DNA of 64,000 bases, from contig NZ_NQMO01000001.1 of assembly GCF_002257645.1 (NCBI RefSeq), forward strand, positions 1,660,065 through 1,724,064. Direction: 5' to 3'. The DNA comes from Paenibacillus sp. XY044. GTDB lineage: Bacteria; Bacillota; Bacilli; Paenibacillales; Paenibacillaceae. A program made the translations under genes and the position numbers. Positions 38,171 to 47,578 of the stretch are shown here, piece by piece (the stretch's first letter is position 1; each line of letters starts with the position of its first letter). Under the pieces are notes generated by a model. The model did no database searches and was not told the DNA's origin. It worked only from the letters and a program-made list of their open reading frames with translations.

Positions 38171-39958
38171 GTGGACGTTGTCCATTACTACAATAAACTG
38201 AATCAACACTTTGCTTCCGAGACCAGAGGCTCTTCGATCCAGGTAACCATGCAGGAACTGGAGGACATTTGGGAATGCACGCGGCGAAATGCACAGCTGC
38301 TCGTTCAGAAAATGAGGGAGCTGGGGCTTATTGATTGGCAGAGCGGATTGGGCCGGGGTAATACGTCGCGGCTCGTCCTTGTCGCTGACGCACAGGAGCT
38401 GTTGCTGGATAAAGCGAAGGAACTTGCCTTGAAAGGAAATGTCGGCGAGGCGTTCGGGCTGCTGCATGAGCATACGGATCCCCTGACCGAAACCCAATTT
38501 TCCGATTGGCTGGCCGGGCAGTTTGGTGCGCAGAAGGCTTCCGACCATAAGGACATTCTCCGGTTCCCGTTTTACCGGCCGGTGCCCGATCTGGAGCCGC
38601 TGTTCGTCATTCGCCGCACGGAGACTCACTTGATTCGACAGATTTTGAACACGCTGGTGGAGTTCGACACGACCGGTCAAGTGATCAAGCCGGGGCTCGC
38701 CCATTACTGGGAGTCGGATCGCGGGTACACCGAATGGACCTTTTATCTGCGTAAAGGAGTGATGTTTCATCACGGGAAGGCGATGACGGCCGAAGACGTT
38801 CAGTTTACGTTCCAGCGCTTTGGGCAGCTGAATCCAGCGGACTGGTTCATGGCGAATGTGGAAAGGGTCGAGGTCCTCAGCGATATCAGCGTGCGTTTTC
38901 ACCTAAGCGAACCTAACGCCCTTTTTCTGCAACTACTGGCATCAGAACGCTTCTCCATCGTACCTAAGGATCTGGAACGCATTGCGGCGACCCGGGATAT
39001 TCGGCGGATGCCGGTAGGTACAGGCCCATTTGTCGTCAAGGAAAACACCGATAACGGCATCATCCTCGAAGCGAACGAGCGGTATTACCAAGGCCGGCCG
39101 ATGATGGACCGCATTGAGATATGGGTTTGGCCGAACTATTTGGAGCATCTGAAGCCCGACAGACTTCAGGAACGTGACACGCAGGTGCTCTATTTTGAAG
39201 CGGCGGGTAAGAAGAAAACGGGCTCTTTGCTGACCCGGCTCGAAGAGGGCAGTACCTATCTGACTTTTAATCTGTCGAGGGACGGAATTCTTCATGACGT
39301 TAAGCTTCGGGAGGCGATCCACTCAGCCCTCAATCGCGAACAGATGGTCAAGGAGCTGGGAGGAAGGAGAGAAAAGCCATCCTCGGGCTTTAATCCGTAT
39401 GACCATGACGAGGCGTACGGGCGGGGCGAGGATTTGATGCTCGCGAGAGTCTCCCTGGCGGATTCCGCCTACCGCGGAGAAACCTTGACCCTATACACCT
39501 ACGAAATGACCAGCAACGAGCTGGATACCGAATGGATCCGGCGGGCTTGCGAAGATATCGGGGTGAATGTGGAAGTCCATGTGATGCCGATCCGTGAGCT
39601 TACGAATCCGTCCGTCATTGAACAAGCCGATATGATCTATGCCGGAGAAGTGCTCGGTAACGAACCGTCCGTGTCATTGATCGAAATGTATCGCTCCCAT
39701 TACGGATATATCCGCAACCACCTGGACGCAGCCGCCAGGGGTGAGGTAGACCAGGCATTGTCCGAGGTACTGGCTGAACCGGATTACACGGTCAGAAGGA
39801 TTTTGCTGAGACGAATTGAGGATCGGTTAAAGAGAGACCTTCATCTGTTATTTGTGTACCACAGCATCCACATCGTCGGACATGATCAATCCTTAGGCGG
39901 CATCACCCTGGATACCTGGGGCAAAATCAATTACAAAGATGTGTGGGTCAAGCGCTGA
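38171..39958 (+). CDS. SgrR-like regulator with solute-binding domain
   Basis: A 595-residue protein. The start is GTG 38171 with AGGAGGGG eight bases before. Residues 1-110 form the SgrR-type helix-turn-helix (TRRNAQLLVQKMRELGLIDWQSGLGRG). Residues about 145-595 resemble a family-5 extracellular solute-binding protein without a signal peptide (RQILNTLVEFD, TEWTFYLRKGVMFHHG, MTAEDVQFTFQR, PVGTGPFVVKEN), here used as a cytoplasmic ligand sensor. E. coli SgrR senses glucose-phosphate stress; in Bacillota such proteins are varied. The likely partner exporter next door is a pseudogene, so this may be an orphan regulator. The ligand is unknown. Confidence 0.88.
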   Translation: MDVVHYYNKLNQHFASETRGSSIQVTMQELEDIWECTRRNAQLLVQKMRELGLIDWQSGLGRGNTSRLVLVADAQELLLDKAKELALKGNVGEAFGLLHEHTDPLTETQFSDWLAGQFGAQKASDHKDILRFPFYRPVPDLEPLFVIRRTETHLIRQILNTLVEFDTTGQVIKPGLAHYWESDRGYTEWTFYLRKGVMFHHGKAMTAEDVQFTFQRFGQLNPADWFMANVERVEVLSDISVRFHLSEPNALFLQLLASERFSIVPKDLERIAATRDIRRMPVGTGPFVVKENTDNGIILEANERYYQGRPMMDRIEIWVWPNYLEHLKPDRLQERDTQVLYFEAAGKKKTGSLLTRLEEGSTYLTFNLSRDGILHDVKLREAIHSALNREQMVKELGGRREKPSSGFNPYDHDEAYGRGEDLMLARVSLADSAYRGETLTLYTYEMTSNELDTEWIRRACEDIGVNVEVHVMPIRELTNPSVIEQADMIYAGEVLGNEPSVSLIEMYRSHYGYIRNHLDAAARGEVDQALSEVLAEPDYTVRRILLRRIEDRLKRDLHLLFVYHSIHIVGHDQSLGGITLDTWGKINYKDVWVKR

Positions 39959-40132
39959 GGGTGCAGGAGCGTGCAAGGAAAGACGGACGTCAATGCATGA
40001 AGAGGCCTCTTTTTGATGGTTAACGGGGGCCATTCGTCCCCATACTTCCGTCTGACATACAGTCTTTGGGGTATGTGTTATCGTAAGGCTACCGTCTCAA
40101 CCAATTTCATTTGAAAAGGATAGGGATCGCTG

Positions 40133-40972
40133 ATGGATATCGGATTTATGGACTGCATCGCGAACTTTCATACAAATCCGAGCGACAAGGATAACAAGGA
40201 AGGAATATTTCAATCCCATTCCCACCTATCCGCCGAAATCACCTTCCTTGTGAGGGGAGAGGGCTATTATGCTGCAGGGGAACAGAACGTTGAAGTACTT
40301 CCTGGGGATCTTCTGTTAATTCCGGCGGATCTGAAGCACAGCTACGTCTGCATCAAAGCTTGGCAAGGTTATTCGCTGCACATCTATGATCAGAACCTTC
40401 CCCCTTACAGCCAATATTTGATGTCGCATGCGTTTTCGCAGCGGCCGGGTCCGATCCTGAAGGCGTCATTGACCCCCGGAGCCGCGGAGCGCGCGCTAGC
40501 CGCCATGCGCCAGATCGAGGAAGAATGCGGACGGGAAGAGAAGACCGAATATTCCTATGATCTGCTCCGCAACGCTCTGGAAACACTGCTGCTGGCTTAC
40601 CATACAGGAACCTGCGACAAGGTGGCGGAAGTCCCCTCGGAGCATCCGGAGGAGCAAATGATCCAGGACGCGTTGAAGGAAATTCACCAAAATTACCACA
40701 CGTCGCTGAAGGTGTCGGATTTAGCGGCAAACCATTATTTGTCGGAAAGCATTTTTCGCAAAAAGTTTACCGACCGCATCGGCATGTCACCCAAGCAGTA
40801 TATTATTTCCCTGCGGATTGACGAGGCCAAGCGGCTGCTGCACACATCGCGTAAGCCCGTTGAATTCATCGCCTCCGAAGTCGGCTTCAGCTCGTCCAGC
40901 CGTTTTCACGACTTGTTCGTCAAGCATGTGGGCATGACGCCGATGGAATGGAGGCGCAGCAGCGAAAGTTAA
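40133..40972 (+). CDS. AraC-family regulator with N-terminal cupin
   Basis: A 279-residue protein. The N-terminal cupin (residues about 20-100) has SHSHLSAEITFLVRGEGYY and GDLLLIPADLKHS. The C-terminal pair of helix-turn-helices covers about 180-275, with SDLAANHYLSESIFRKKF and the AraC signature ending FHDLFVKHVGMTP. The start ATG 40133 follows AAAGGATAGGG. Such proteins usually activate sugar uptake or glycan use genes when a ligand fills the cupin. The next operon, an ABC importer whose promoter has a good -10 but no -35, lies about 250 bases downstream on the same strand and is the natural target. Confidence 0.9.
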   Translation: MDIGFMDCIANFHTNPSDKDNKEGIFQSHSHLSAEITFLVRGEGYYAAGEQNVEVLPGDLLLIPADLKHSYVCIKAWQGYSLHIYDQNLPPYSQYLMSHAFSQRPGPILKASLTPGAAERALAAMRQIEEECGREEKTEYSYDLLRNALETLLLAYHTGTCDKVAEVPSEHPEEQMIQDALKEIHQNYHTSLKVSDLAANHYLSESIFRKKFTDRIGMSPKQYIISLRIDEAKRLLHTSRKPVEFIASEVGFSSSSRFHDLFVKHVGMTPMEWRRSSES

Positions 40973-40990
40973 TGCTGTGAATAAGCGCGG

Positions 40991-41016
40991 AAGGTCCTTG
41001 TCCAAAGGGCCTTTTT
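40991..41016 (+). terminator. Terminator after the AraC gene
   Basis: AAGGTCC (40991-40997) pairs with GGGCCTT (41008-41014, one G-T pair) and ends in five Ts. It separates the regulator from the ABC operon. Confidence 0.75.
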
Positions 41017-41076
41017 GCTGTTTAAAGGGGCTGTGCCAGCCACCTTCTGGAATCTGGTAGAGAATGACTATAAAAA

Positions 41077-41169
41077 TTTTCGACCGTCGAAAACGAAACG
41101 ATTCTATCCATTTTCAGGAGAGTATGTAAGCGTTTTTATGAACTTGATTTTAGAATCGTTCGCTATAAT
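41077..41169 (+). promoter_or_regulatory. Activator-type promoter of the ABC importer operon with two inverted repeats
   Basis: The -10 TATAAT (41164-41169) is perfect, but no good -35 stands 16-18 bases upstream, as at activator-dependent promoters. Upstream lie TTTTCGACCGTCGAAAA (41077-41093, eight-base arms around one C) and a ten-base inverted repeat, AACGATTCTA (41097-41106) with TAGAATCGTT (41151-41160). The arm centres of the latter are 54 bases apart, close to five helical turns. The adjacent AraC protein is the obvious candidate to bind. Confidence 0.5.
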
Positions 41170-41226
41170 AGGGAATACTCCGGGAGCCACTCTTCCGGAG
41201 AAGATAACCTAGACGGGAGGAACTGC

Positions 41227-43200
41227 ATGAACCTCTTGAGCGGACGCAAAAGATTATCAGGCCTTTGTTTAAGCATTGTGCTCGGAGCCGTAATGATCGT
41301 CTCAGGCTGCGGCACCTCAGCTCCCGGCCTGGTGGACCGGCTCAGCGCCGGCGAAGTAAAAGATATGCAGCAGCCGATACCGGATGCGCAGATCAAGTAC
41401 AACAAGGACAAGATTTTCCACGTCTTGGGCGGATGGCCCAAGCCCCCGCTGTACCAAGGTAACCCTTTCGGCTCCGGAGGAACCGGGGATACCAACAACC
41501 GCTACATGTTTGAAGGCCTCTTCTTCTTTATCCGGTCGATGAACAATGTGTATAACCGGCTGGCGGAATCCTCCGAGGATACCGAGCAAACGACGACCGT
41601 ACACCTGCATCAGAACGTAAAGTGGCATGACGGAGCCCCTTTTACCAGCAAAGATGTATGGGCGTACTACCGGCTGAACAACGGGGCCGAAGTGACGAAG
41701 TATTTGACTTCGATCGAAACCCCCGATGACTACACGATTGTTTTTCACTGGATGAACCCTGCACCGTATCCTGAACTCAGAAAGCTGCTCCTCGCCCAAG
41801 ATCTCCAGGGCCAAGTTCCTTACCACATCTACAAGAAATACGTGGATAAGGCCGACGCTTTGCTGAAAGAAGCGAAACCGCTTACAGACAAGTCCAAGGA
41901 TGGACCGTTTAACTTGGATATCACCGATGAGCTAAGCAAAAAAATCGCCCTGAACTGGAATGAATTCACCCGTGCGGGCCCGAAAATTCCGGTCGGCACC
42001 GGACCTTATAAGTTTGAAAAAGTGACGACAACCGATATGCTGTTGGATAAGTTCGAAGATTACTGGAGACCTGATGCGGTCCATTTTGACAAGATCTGGA
42101 TCAAAAACGTGCCAGAGCTCTCGGCCCAATACGCTCTCGTGAAGGCCGGCAAGCTCGACTGGTATGACGGCACCCCGCCGAAGGACATCCTGGAATCGCT
42201 GCTGAAACAGAACAAAGATCTGGTTCACTACCGGATGTATGATCCGGCGAGCGTGGGCCTGATGTACAACATCCGGAACAAGCCGTTTGACAACCTCAAG
42301 TTCCGGCAGGCACTGACCTATGTGCTGGATAAGAAAAAGCTGCGTGAAATCGGAAACTTTTATGGCCAGGAATACCCGAAAATTTCGATGACGGGCATTA
42401 TGCCTTCATCGCTGGACCAGGAAGTCGACAAATCCGTGCTCGATCAGATGACTGACTACACGACGAATCTGGATAAGGCGGCCGAGCTGCTGAAAGAAAT
42501 CGGCTGGACGAAGGGATCCGACGGCTTATGGCACGATCCTGAAGGCAAAGTGCCATCCTTCATCATCGGTGCGCCGAACAACTGGGCACCGGGCGTGAAC
42601 TCGGCGCAGATCGCCGCAGAACAGTTTACCAAATTCGGCATTCCGACCAAGCTGAAGGCGGTGGACAGCACCATCTACTTCTCGAACGCCGATAAGGGAC
42701 AATACGACATGTCCATGGACTGGGTAGACGTGTCTTGGGGCTTCCAAAATCCATGGAGTTCCATGCGGGTGCTGTTCTGGCAGGGAACGAAAACGAAGGT
42801 CGGCTTCCCGAACGTCAAGAAAAAGGACGCGGACGGAAATGAAGTCGATACCGGCAAACTCGATCTGAAGCTGAAGGGCATCGACGGCAAAGAATACGAT
42901 ATCGACCAGGAAATGAAACGGTTCCCTTACGTTCAGGATGAACAGGAACGCCGCAAAATTATCGACAACCTGGCCTGGATCGCTAACGAAAACTGCTGGG
43001 GCGTGAACTTTTTCCAGAACGCCACGGGCGCCTGGATGAATACAAAAACGATGTCCGGGGACTTCCCGATGATGGACCAAATCGTTCAATACAACCGGGA
43101 TATGCCGCTCGCTACCGATCCGGATGAGCAGCTGGCCATCACCCACTTGAATCACGGCTTCAACTCAACGTATATGCCGGAAGAGTATTGGCCGAGATAA
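41227..43200 (+). CDS. ABC importer solute-binding lipoprotein (family 5, Opp/Dpp type)
   Basis: A 657-residue lipoprotein. A basic N-terminus and hydrophobic stretch end in the lipobox VSGC, with Cys28 as the lipidated residue. Family-5 motifs follow (VHLHQNVKWHDGAPFTSKDVW, PVGTGPYKFEK, KPFDNLKFRQALTYVLD). It is about 100 residues longer than typical OppA/DppA, as in members that bind oligosaccharides or longer ligands. The start ATG 41227 follows GACGGGAGGA. It is the first gene of a five-gene importer operon. Peptide or oligosaccharide binding cannot be decided from sequence; control by a cupin-AraC protein leans towards sugars. Confidence 0.92.
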   Translation: MNLLSGRKRLSGLCLSIVLGAVMIVSGCGTSAPGLVDRLSAGEVKDMQQPIPDAQIKYNKDKIFHVLGGWPKPPLYQGNPFGSGGTGDTNNRYMFEGLFFFIRSMNNVYNRLAESSEDTEQTTTVHLHQNVKWHDGAPFTSKDVWAYYRLNNGAEVTKYLTSIETPDDYTIVFHWMNPAPYPELRKLLLAQDLQGQVPYHIYKKYVDKADALLKEAKPLTDKSKDGPFNLDITDELSKKIALNWNEFTRAGPKIPVGTGPYKFEKVTTTDMLLDKFEDYWRPDAVHFDKIWIKNVPELSAQYALVKAGKLDWYDGTPPKDILESLLKQNKDLVHYRMYDPASVGLMYNIRNKPFDNLKFRQALTYVLDKKKLREIGNFYGQEYPKISMTGIMPSSLDQEVDKSVLDQMTDYTTNLDKAAELLKEIGWTKGSDGLWHDPEGKVPSFIIGAPNNWAPGVNSAQIAAEQFTKFGIPTKLKAVDSTIYFSNADKGQYDMSMDWVDVSWGFQNPWSSMRVLFWQGTKTKVGFPNVKKKDADGNEVDTGKLDLKLKGIDGKEYDIDQEMKRFPYVQDEQERRKIIDNLAWIANENCWGVNFFQNATGAWMNTKTMSGDFPMMDQIVQYNRDMPLATDPDEQLAITHLNHGFNSTYMPEEYWPR

Positions 43201-43239
43201 CGGCCGCACGAGCCGGATAAACACTTGGAGGTGACAGGA

Positions 43240-44241
43240 ATGAGCCTGAAAGGGGTTTTAAAAAGAATCGGAGTTTCCCTGATCACGGTCTTCCTCGCGA
43301 TGCTGCTTACGTTTTTCCTGCTGCGGATGACGCCCGGCAATGCGATCGATACGTGGGCGAGAGACTTTGCCACCCAGCGGGGAATGAGTCTCGAGGAAGC
43401 GTACCGCCAGATTACGGCCATGATCAATTACAATCCGAAGGAGCCGATCTTCACCCAGCTCGGACGGTACTTGGGAGGACTGCTGCACGGCAATCTGGGC
43501 ATGTCCATGATTTATCAGAACGTTTCGGTGAACGAAATTATCGCCAACGCGCTGCCTTGGACGCTGTTTGTGCTCAGCGTGTCGCTCGTCATTAGCTTCC
43601 TGATCGGCATCAACCTGGGTGCCATGATGGCGTTCAAGCGCAAGACGGTCTTGGATCCGATCATTTCGATCTATGCGATCCTGACGTCTTCGGTACCCAA
43701 CTTTATTGTCGGCATCCTGCTGCTAGTTATTTTTGCCTTTCAATTCGGCTGGTTCCCAGTTAACGGGGCGTATGACCCGATCGTGGAGCCCGGCTTCAAC
43801 CTTCCATTCATCCTAAACGTGCTGTATCACGGCGCGCTGCCGATTCTGACTTACGTCATTACGACGATCGGCACATGGGCACTGACGATGAAGGGGAGCG
43901 CGGTCAACGTGCTGGGTGAGGATTACATCGTCGCCGCCAGTATCCGCGGGGTCTCCGAACGGACGCTGATGAGCCGTTACGTCAAGCGTAATGCCATGCT
44001 GCCGCTGATTACGACGCTGGCCGTCAATTTCGGGTTCATGCTCGGCGGATCGCCTCTGATCGAAAATGTGTTCAGTTATCCCGGTATGGGCTATTATATC
44101 GGGCAAGCAACACAGCAGCGCGACTATACTTTGATGCAGGGCTTGCTGCTCGTGACCAGCATAGCGGTCATTCTGGCCAACCTGGCCTCGGACCTCATTT
44201 ACGCCAAGCTGGATCCGCGCGTCAAGCTGGAGGAGGGCTGA
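43240..44241 (+). CDS. ABC importer permease (OppB/DppB type)
   Basis: A 333-residue inner-membrane permease with an N-terminal hydrophobic segment, a periplasm-side loop and five further helices. It carries the EAA-type loop that contacts the ATPase (GEDYIVAASIRGVSERTLMSRYVKRNA) and the terminal SYPGMGYYI motif of the OppB branch. The start is ATG 43240 behind GGAGGTGA; five upstream codons in frame lack a site. It lies 39 bases after the lipoprotein gene and 3 bases before the second permease. Confidence 0.93.
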   Translation: MSLKGVLKRIGVSLITVFLAMLLTFFLLRMTPGNAIDTWARDFATQRGMSLEEAYRQITAMINYNPKEPIFTQLGRYLGGLLHGNLGMSMIYQNVSVNEIIANALPWTLFVLSVSLVISFLIGINLGAMMAFKRKTVLDPIISIYAILTSSVPNFIVGILLLVIFAFQFGWFPVNGAYDPIVEPGFNLPFILNVLYHGALPILTYVITTIGTWALTMKGSAVNVLGEDYIVAASIRGVSERTLMSRYVKRNAMLPLITTLAVNFGFMLGGSPLIENVFSYPGMGYYIGQATQQRDYTLMQGLLLVTSIAVILANLASDLIYAKLDPRVKLEEG

Positions 44242-44244
44242 CGG

Positions 44245-45099
44245 ATGAGTCAAGGCTTTATCGATTTCTGGCAGACGATGTACCGCAACAAGAAGGCGTT
44301 CTCAGGTTTGATCATTCTGGCAATATTCATTTTTATGGCCATTTTCGGCCCCATGATGGCGTCGCTGGATATGACCGTCAATTTCGACGGCCGATACATG
44401 AGCCCGTCCTTCGCCCACTGGCTGGGTACCGACTACGGCGGCAGGGATACGTTCCTGCAGCTGGTGTATGGTTCGCGGGACGTATTATCGATCGGACTAT
44501 TCGCCGCATTGTTTACGCTGGTACTCGGGTTCGTGATCGGAGCGGTATCCGGCTTTGCCGGAGGCAAAACCGACACGGTGCTGATGTTCATCACCAACCT
44601 GTTCCTGACCGTTCCCAGTTTTCCCGTGCTGATGATCGTGGCCGCGCTCGTGCAGATCAAAAATCCGGTCATGTTCTCCTTTATTCTGGCGGCATGGTCC
44701 TGGGCGCCGCTTGCCAGGGCGATCCGGTCGCAGCTGCTGTCGCTGAAAAACCGCGAATTTATTATCGCCTGCCGGATTATGGGCCTTAAAACGCCCTATA
44801 TCTTGTTCCGGGAAATTCTCCCGAACCTGACGCCATACCTGGCGATCAACTTTATTATGGCGGCCCAAGGGGCCATCGTTGCCAGCGTCGGTTTGATGAT
44901 GCTCGGCCTCGCTCCGTATTCCCCGACCAACTGGGGGATGATGATCCAGCTGGCCGTTCAGAACACGGGCGGCATCTTCAACCCCAAGGGCTATATCTAT
45001 CTGATCTCGCCGATCATGTGCCTGGGGCTGTTCCAAATGGCCTGCATCTTTTTCAGCAACGGGCTGGAAGAGGCGCTGAATCCGAGACTGAGATCGTAG
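44245..45099 (+). CDS. ABC importer permease (OppC/DppC type)
   Basis: A 284-residue permease. It begins with the typical first helix and HWLGTDYGGRDTFLQLVYGSRDVL, the OppC/DppC signature, and has the ATPase-contact loop CRIMGLKTPYILFREILPNL. The end segment (NPRLRS) is also usual. The start ATG 44245 lies three bases after the previous stop, behind GGAGGG. Confidence 0.93.
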   Translation: MSQGFIDFWQTMYRNKKAFSGLIILAIFIFMAIFGPMMASLDMTVNFDGRYMSPSFAHWLGTDYGGRDTFLQLVYGSRDVLSIGLFAALFTLVLGFVIGAVSGFAGGKTDTVLMFITNLFLTVPSFPVLMIVAALVQIKNPVMFSFILAAWSWAPLARAIRSQLLSLKNREFIIACRIMGLKTPYILFREILPNLTPYLAINFIMAAQGAIVASVGLMMLGLAPYSPTNWGMMIQLAVQNTGGIFNPKGYIYLISPIMCLGLFQMACIFFSNGLEEALNPRLRS

Positions 45100-45123
45100 G
45101 GGCCGGCGATGAAGGAGGAGAAA

Positions 45124-46122
45124 ATGATGGAACCATTAGTGGAAGTGAGGGGGCTGACAATCGAGTTCCCGATGCGCGCAGGGCTGCTGCGGGCCGTCAA
45201 TGAAGCGGATTTTGTCATCCCCAAGGGACAGATTACCGCGCTGGTCGGGGAGAGCGGAAGCGGAAAATCCACGATGGCATCCGCCATCATGCGGGCGATT
45301 TCAGTCCCTGGACGCGTGTCGGCAGGTACGATTACGTTTGATGGCCGCGATGTGATGAGCCTGAGCAAAAAAGAGCTGCAGGCGTATAAATGGGAACAAG
45401 TGTCGATGGTGTTCCAAGCGGCACAGAACGCGCTTAATCCGGTCGTCCGGATCAAAGATCAGATCATCGAGACATTCCGGGCCCATTCCAAATCGTATAC
45501 GGAGAAGCAGATGGTTGATAAAGCGCGGAATCTGCTCGACTATGTCCGGCTTGATCCGGACCGGGTGCTGAATTCGTTCCCCCATGAGCTCTCTGGCGGG
45601 ATGAAGCAGCGGGTTATGATCGCCTTCAGCCTGCTGCTCGATCCGCAGCTCGTCATCCTCGATGAGCCTACGACTGCGCTGGACGTGATTACGCAGGCTT
45701 ATATTTTCGATATTTTGAAAAAAATCCACAAAGACATGAATATCACCATGCTGCTCATGACCCACGATATCGGCGTCGTTGCCAAAGCCGCCGACCGGGT
45801 CGGCGTCATGTACGCAGGTAACGTCGTCGAAGCCGGCGACGTGTACGATATGTTCAAGCGGCCGAAGCACCCCTATACCGCGAAGCTCATGAAGGCTGTT
45901 CCGAGCTTGTATGAAGATGTATCGGAACGGAAGGGAATCCCCGGATCTCCGCCGGATCTGCTCAATATGCCGCCGGGATGTCCGTTTCACCCGCGATGCG
46001 AATATGCGCATGCAAAATGCAAGGAACAGAATCCGATCAAGGTGTATACGCCCGCTGGGCATGAAGTCGCTTGTCATTTATACCCGAATCCCGAGTCGGT
46101 AGCGGAGGTGCGTACGTCATGA
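45124..46122 (+). CDS. ABC importer ATPase (OppD/DppD type)
   Basis: A 332-residue ATPase with Walker A GESGSGKST, signature LSGGM, Walker B LVILDEP and the switch His in MTHD. The C-terminal Opp-type extension has the Cys-rich PGCPFHPRCEYAHAKC segment, a [4Fe-4S] or zinc-like site in this family. ATG 45109 is also in frame, but AAGGAGGAG at 45112-45120 points to 45124 (or the ATG at 45127). The stop overlaps the next start (ATGA). Confidence 0.93.
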   Translation: MMEPLVEVRGLTIEFPMRAGLLRAVNEADFVIPKGQITALVGESGSGKSTMASAIMRAISVPGRVSAGTITFDGRDVMSLSKKELQAYKWEQVSMVFQAAQNALNPVVRIKDQIIETFRAHSKSYTEKQMVDKARNLLDYVRLDPDRVLNSFPHELSGGMKQRVMIAFSLLLDPQLVILDEPTTALDVITQAYIFDILKKIHKDMNITMLLMTHDIGVVAKAADRVGVMYAGNVVEAGDVYDMFKRPKHPYTAKLMKAVPSLYEDVSERKGIPGSPPDLLNMPPGCPFHPRCEYAHAKCKEQNPIKVYTPAGHEVACHLYPNPESVAEVRTS

Positions 46123-47231
46123 ATGCCAGAAATATCGAATTTGAGGTGGAGCCTAGACAGCGACTGCGGGAAGCGTCCAGAACGGAGAGTCCCGAAGTAC
46201 TGATGCGGCTCGATAACGTGAGCATGTATTTTGAGCGGAGCCAGGGCATGTTTGGTCCTCCCCAGAAAGTCGGCGCCGTCGTCGATGTCAGCCTGGATAT
46301 CCACCCCGGCGAAATCATTGCTCTGGTTGGCGAGAGCGGATGCGGAAAAACGACCCTTGGCAGCATCATCACGGGCCTGCAGAAGCCGACTTCAGGCAAG
46401 GTGCTGTACAAGGGGCAGGAGGTGCCGAAGCTAAGCGGCGAGAAGGCGAACCAATTCCGCGGCGACGTTCAACTGGTACAGCAGGATTCCTACGCCGCGC
46501 TGAACCCGATGCGGACCATTTACCAATCGCTGTCCGCCCCCATCCTACAGCGCAAAATCGTCCGCGGGCGCAAGGCGGCCCGGGCGCGGGTCGTCGAGCT
46601 GCTGCAGACCGTCGGCCTGACGCCGCCGGAACGCTTCCTCGATAAATATCCGCATCAGCTGTCAGGCGGCCAGCGTCAGCGGATCCTCATGGCCCGCGCC
46701 ATCTCGCTGAATCCGAAGATCATCGTAGCCGACGAGCCCGTCTCCATGATCGACGTGTCGCTGCGGATCTCGATCCTGAACCTGATGGCGGAGCTGAACC
46801 GCAAGCTGGACATCGCCATCATCTATATCACGCACGATCTGGCGACGGCCCGCTACATTGCCGGCAGAGGCCGCATGGCCGTCATGTACCTCGGACGCGT
46901 GATGGAGCTTGGCGGCGTCAACGATGTTCTCAGCCAGCCGAAGCATCCGTATCTGCAGGCGCTGCTGTCCGCCGTTCCGACGCCCGATCCCGAAATCGCC
47001 AAGGCGATGGCGGAGCTGCCGCTGCGCAGCCTGGAGATGCCGAACGCGGCCAAACCGCCTTCAGGCTGCCGCTTCCATCCGCGCTGCCCGATGGCTACGG
47101 ACCGGTGCTCCTCGGAAGAGCCCCAGCTCCGTTTGGTGGGCTCCGAGGAAACGGCATGTCATTACGCGGAGGAGGCGCATGAGCTGTGGCAGCGCAAGAT
47201 GGCTGACATCGGCGCCATAAAAAGCGTGTGA
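46119..47231 (+). CDS. ABC importer ATPase (OppF/DppF type)
   Basis: A 370-residue ATPase. The start is ATG 46119 in the ATGA overlap with the OppD-type gene, behind GGAGGTG. It has Walker A GESGCGKTT, signature LSGGQRQR, Walker B IIVADEPVSMID and ITHD, and the C-terminal Cys cluster SGCRFHPRCPMATDRC. Its first 35 residues are a variable lead before the ATPase core. Together with the previous gene it forms the heterodimeric motor of the importer. Confidence 0.93.
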   Translation: MNARNIEFEVEPRQRLREASRTESPEVLMRLDNVSMYFERSQGMFGPPQKVGAVVDVSLDIHPGEIIALVGESGCGKTTLGSIITGLQKPTSGKVLYKGQEVPKLSGEKANQFRGDVQLVQQDSYAALNPMRTIYQSLSAPILQRKIVRGRKAARARVVELLQTVGLTPPERFLDKYPHQLSGGQRQRILMARAISLNPKIIVADEPVSMIDVSLRISILNLMAELNRKLDIAIIYITHDLATARYIAGRGRMAVMYLGRVMELGGVNDVLSQPKHPYLQALLSAVPTPDPEIAKAMAELPLRSLEMPNAAKPPSGCRFHPRCPMATDRCSSEEPQLRLVGSEETACHYAEEAHELWQRKMADIGAIKSV

Positions 47232-47470
47232 TGGGCGACTTCGGAGCACTGTCCAGAATCGTACTCTCGATGTCGCTAGTGCTGCTGCTGCTCTGTTTCG
47301 TATCGCTAACGGCGGTGCAGCCTGGCACCGGGCCGTATGTCGTCGTTGTTCTATCGGTCTGGATTAATATCATTCTCTCCGGATGCATTATTCTCGTTTC
47401 CGTCTTACGGAAAATGCGGGATGCCAAGCGCCGCCGATTGGAGGAAGCGCAGGAGCCGAAAGGGAAATAA
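47231..47470 (+). CDS. Small two-helix membrane protein, operon-linked
   Basis: A 79-residue protein. Hydrophobic segments cover about residues 9-28 and 35-58, followed by a basic/acidic tail (RKMRDAKRRRLEEAQ). The ATG 47231 shares one base with the OppF-type stop (TGATG), so it is translationally coupled to the importer. I do not recognise a family. It may stabilise or tune the transporter; this is inference. Confidence 0.7.
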   Translation: MGDFGALSRIVLSMSLVLLLLCFVSLTAVQPGTGPYVVVVLSVWINIILSGCIILVSVLRKMRDAKRRRLEEAQEPKGK

Positions 47471-47535
47471 CACCCGCGATTTCCGTGTGAACTCATGATC
47501 TTTAATGGGATGAAATAATTGTAGAATCACTGAAA

Positions 47536-47578
47536 AAAAGCACGGTTCCTGCTATGGGAACGTGCTTTTCGGTTTCTT
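47536..47578 (+). terminator. Terminator of the ABC importer operon
   Basis: AAAAGCACGGTTCC and GGAACGTGCTTTT pair over 13 bases with one bulged G and lead into a T-rich tail. The A-rich 5' side suggests it may work in both directions. Confidence 0.85.

Noticed and set aside
37858-38196. 112-residue + frame upstream of the SgrR-like gene
   Set aside because: It covers the MFS remnant on the opposite strand and the SgrR promoter, and has no family resemblance.
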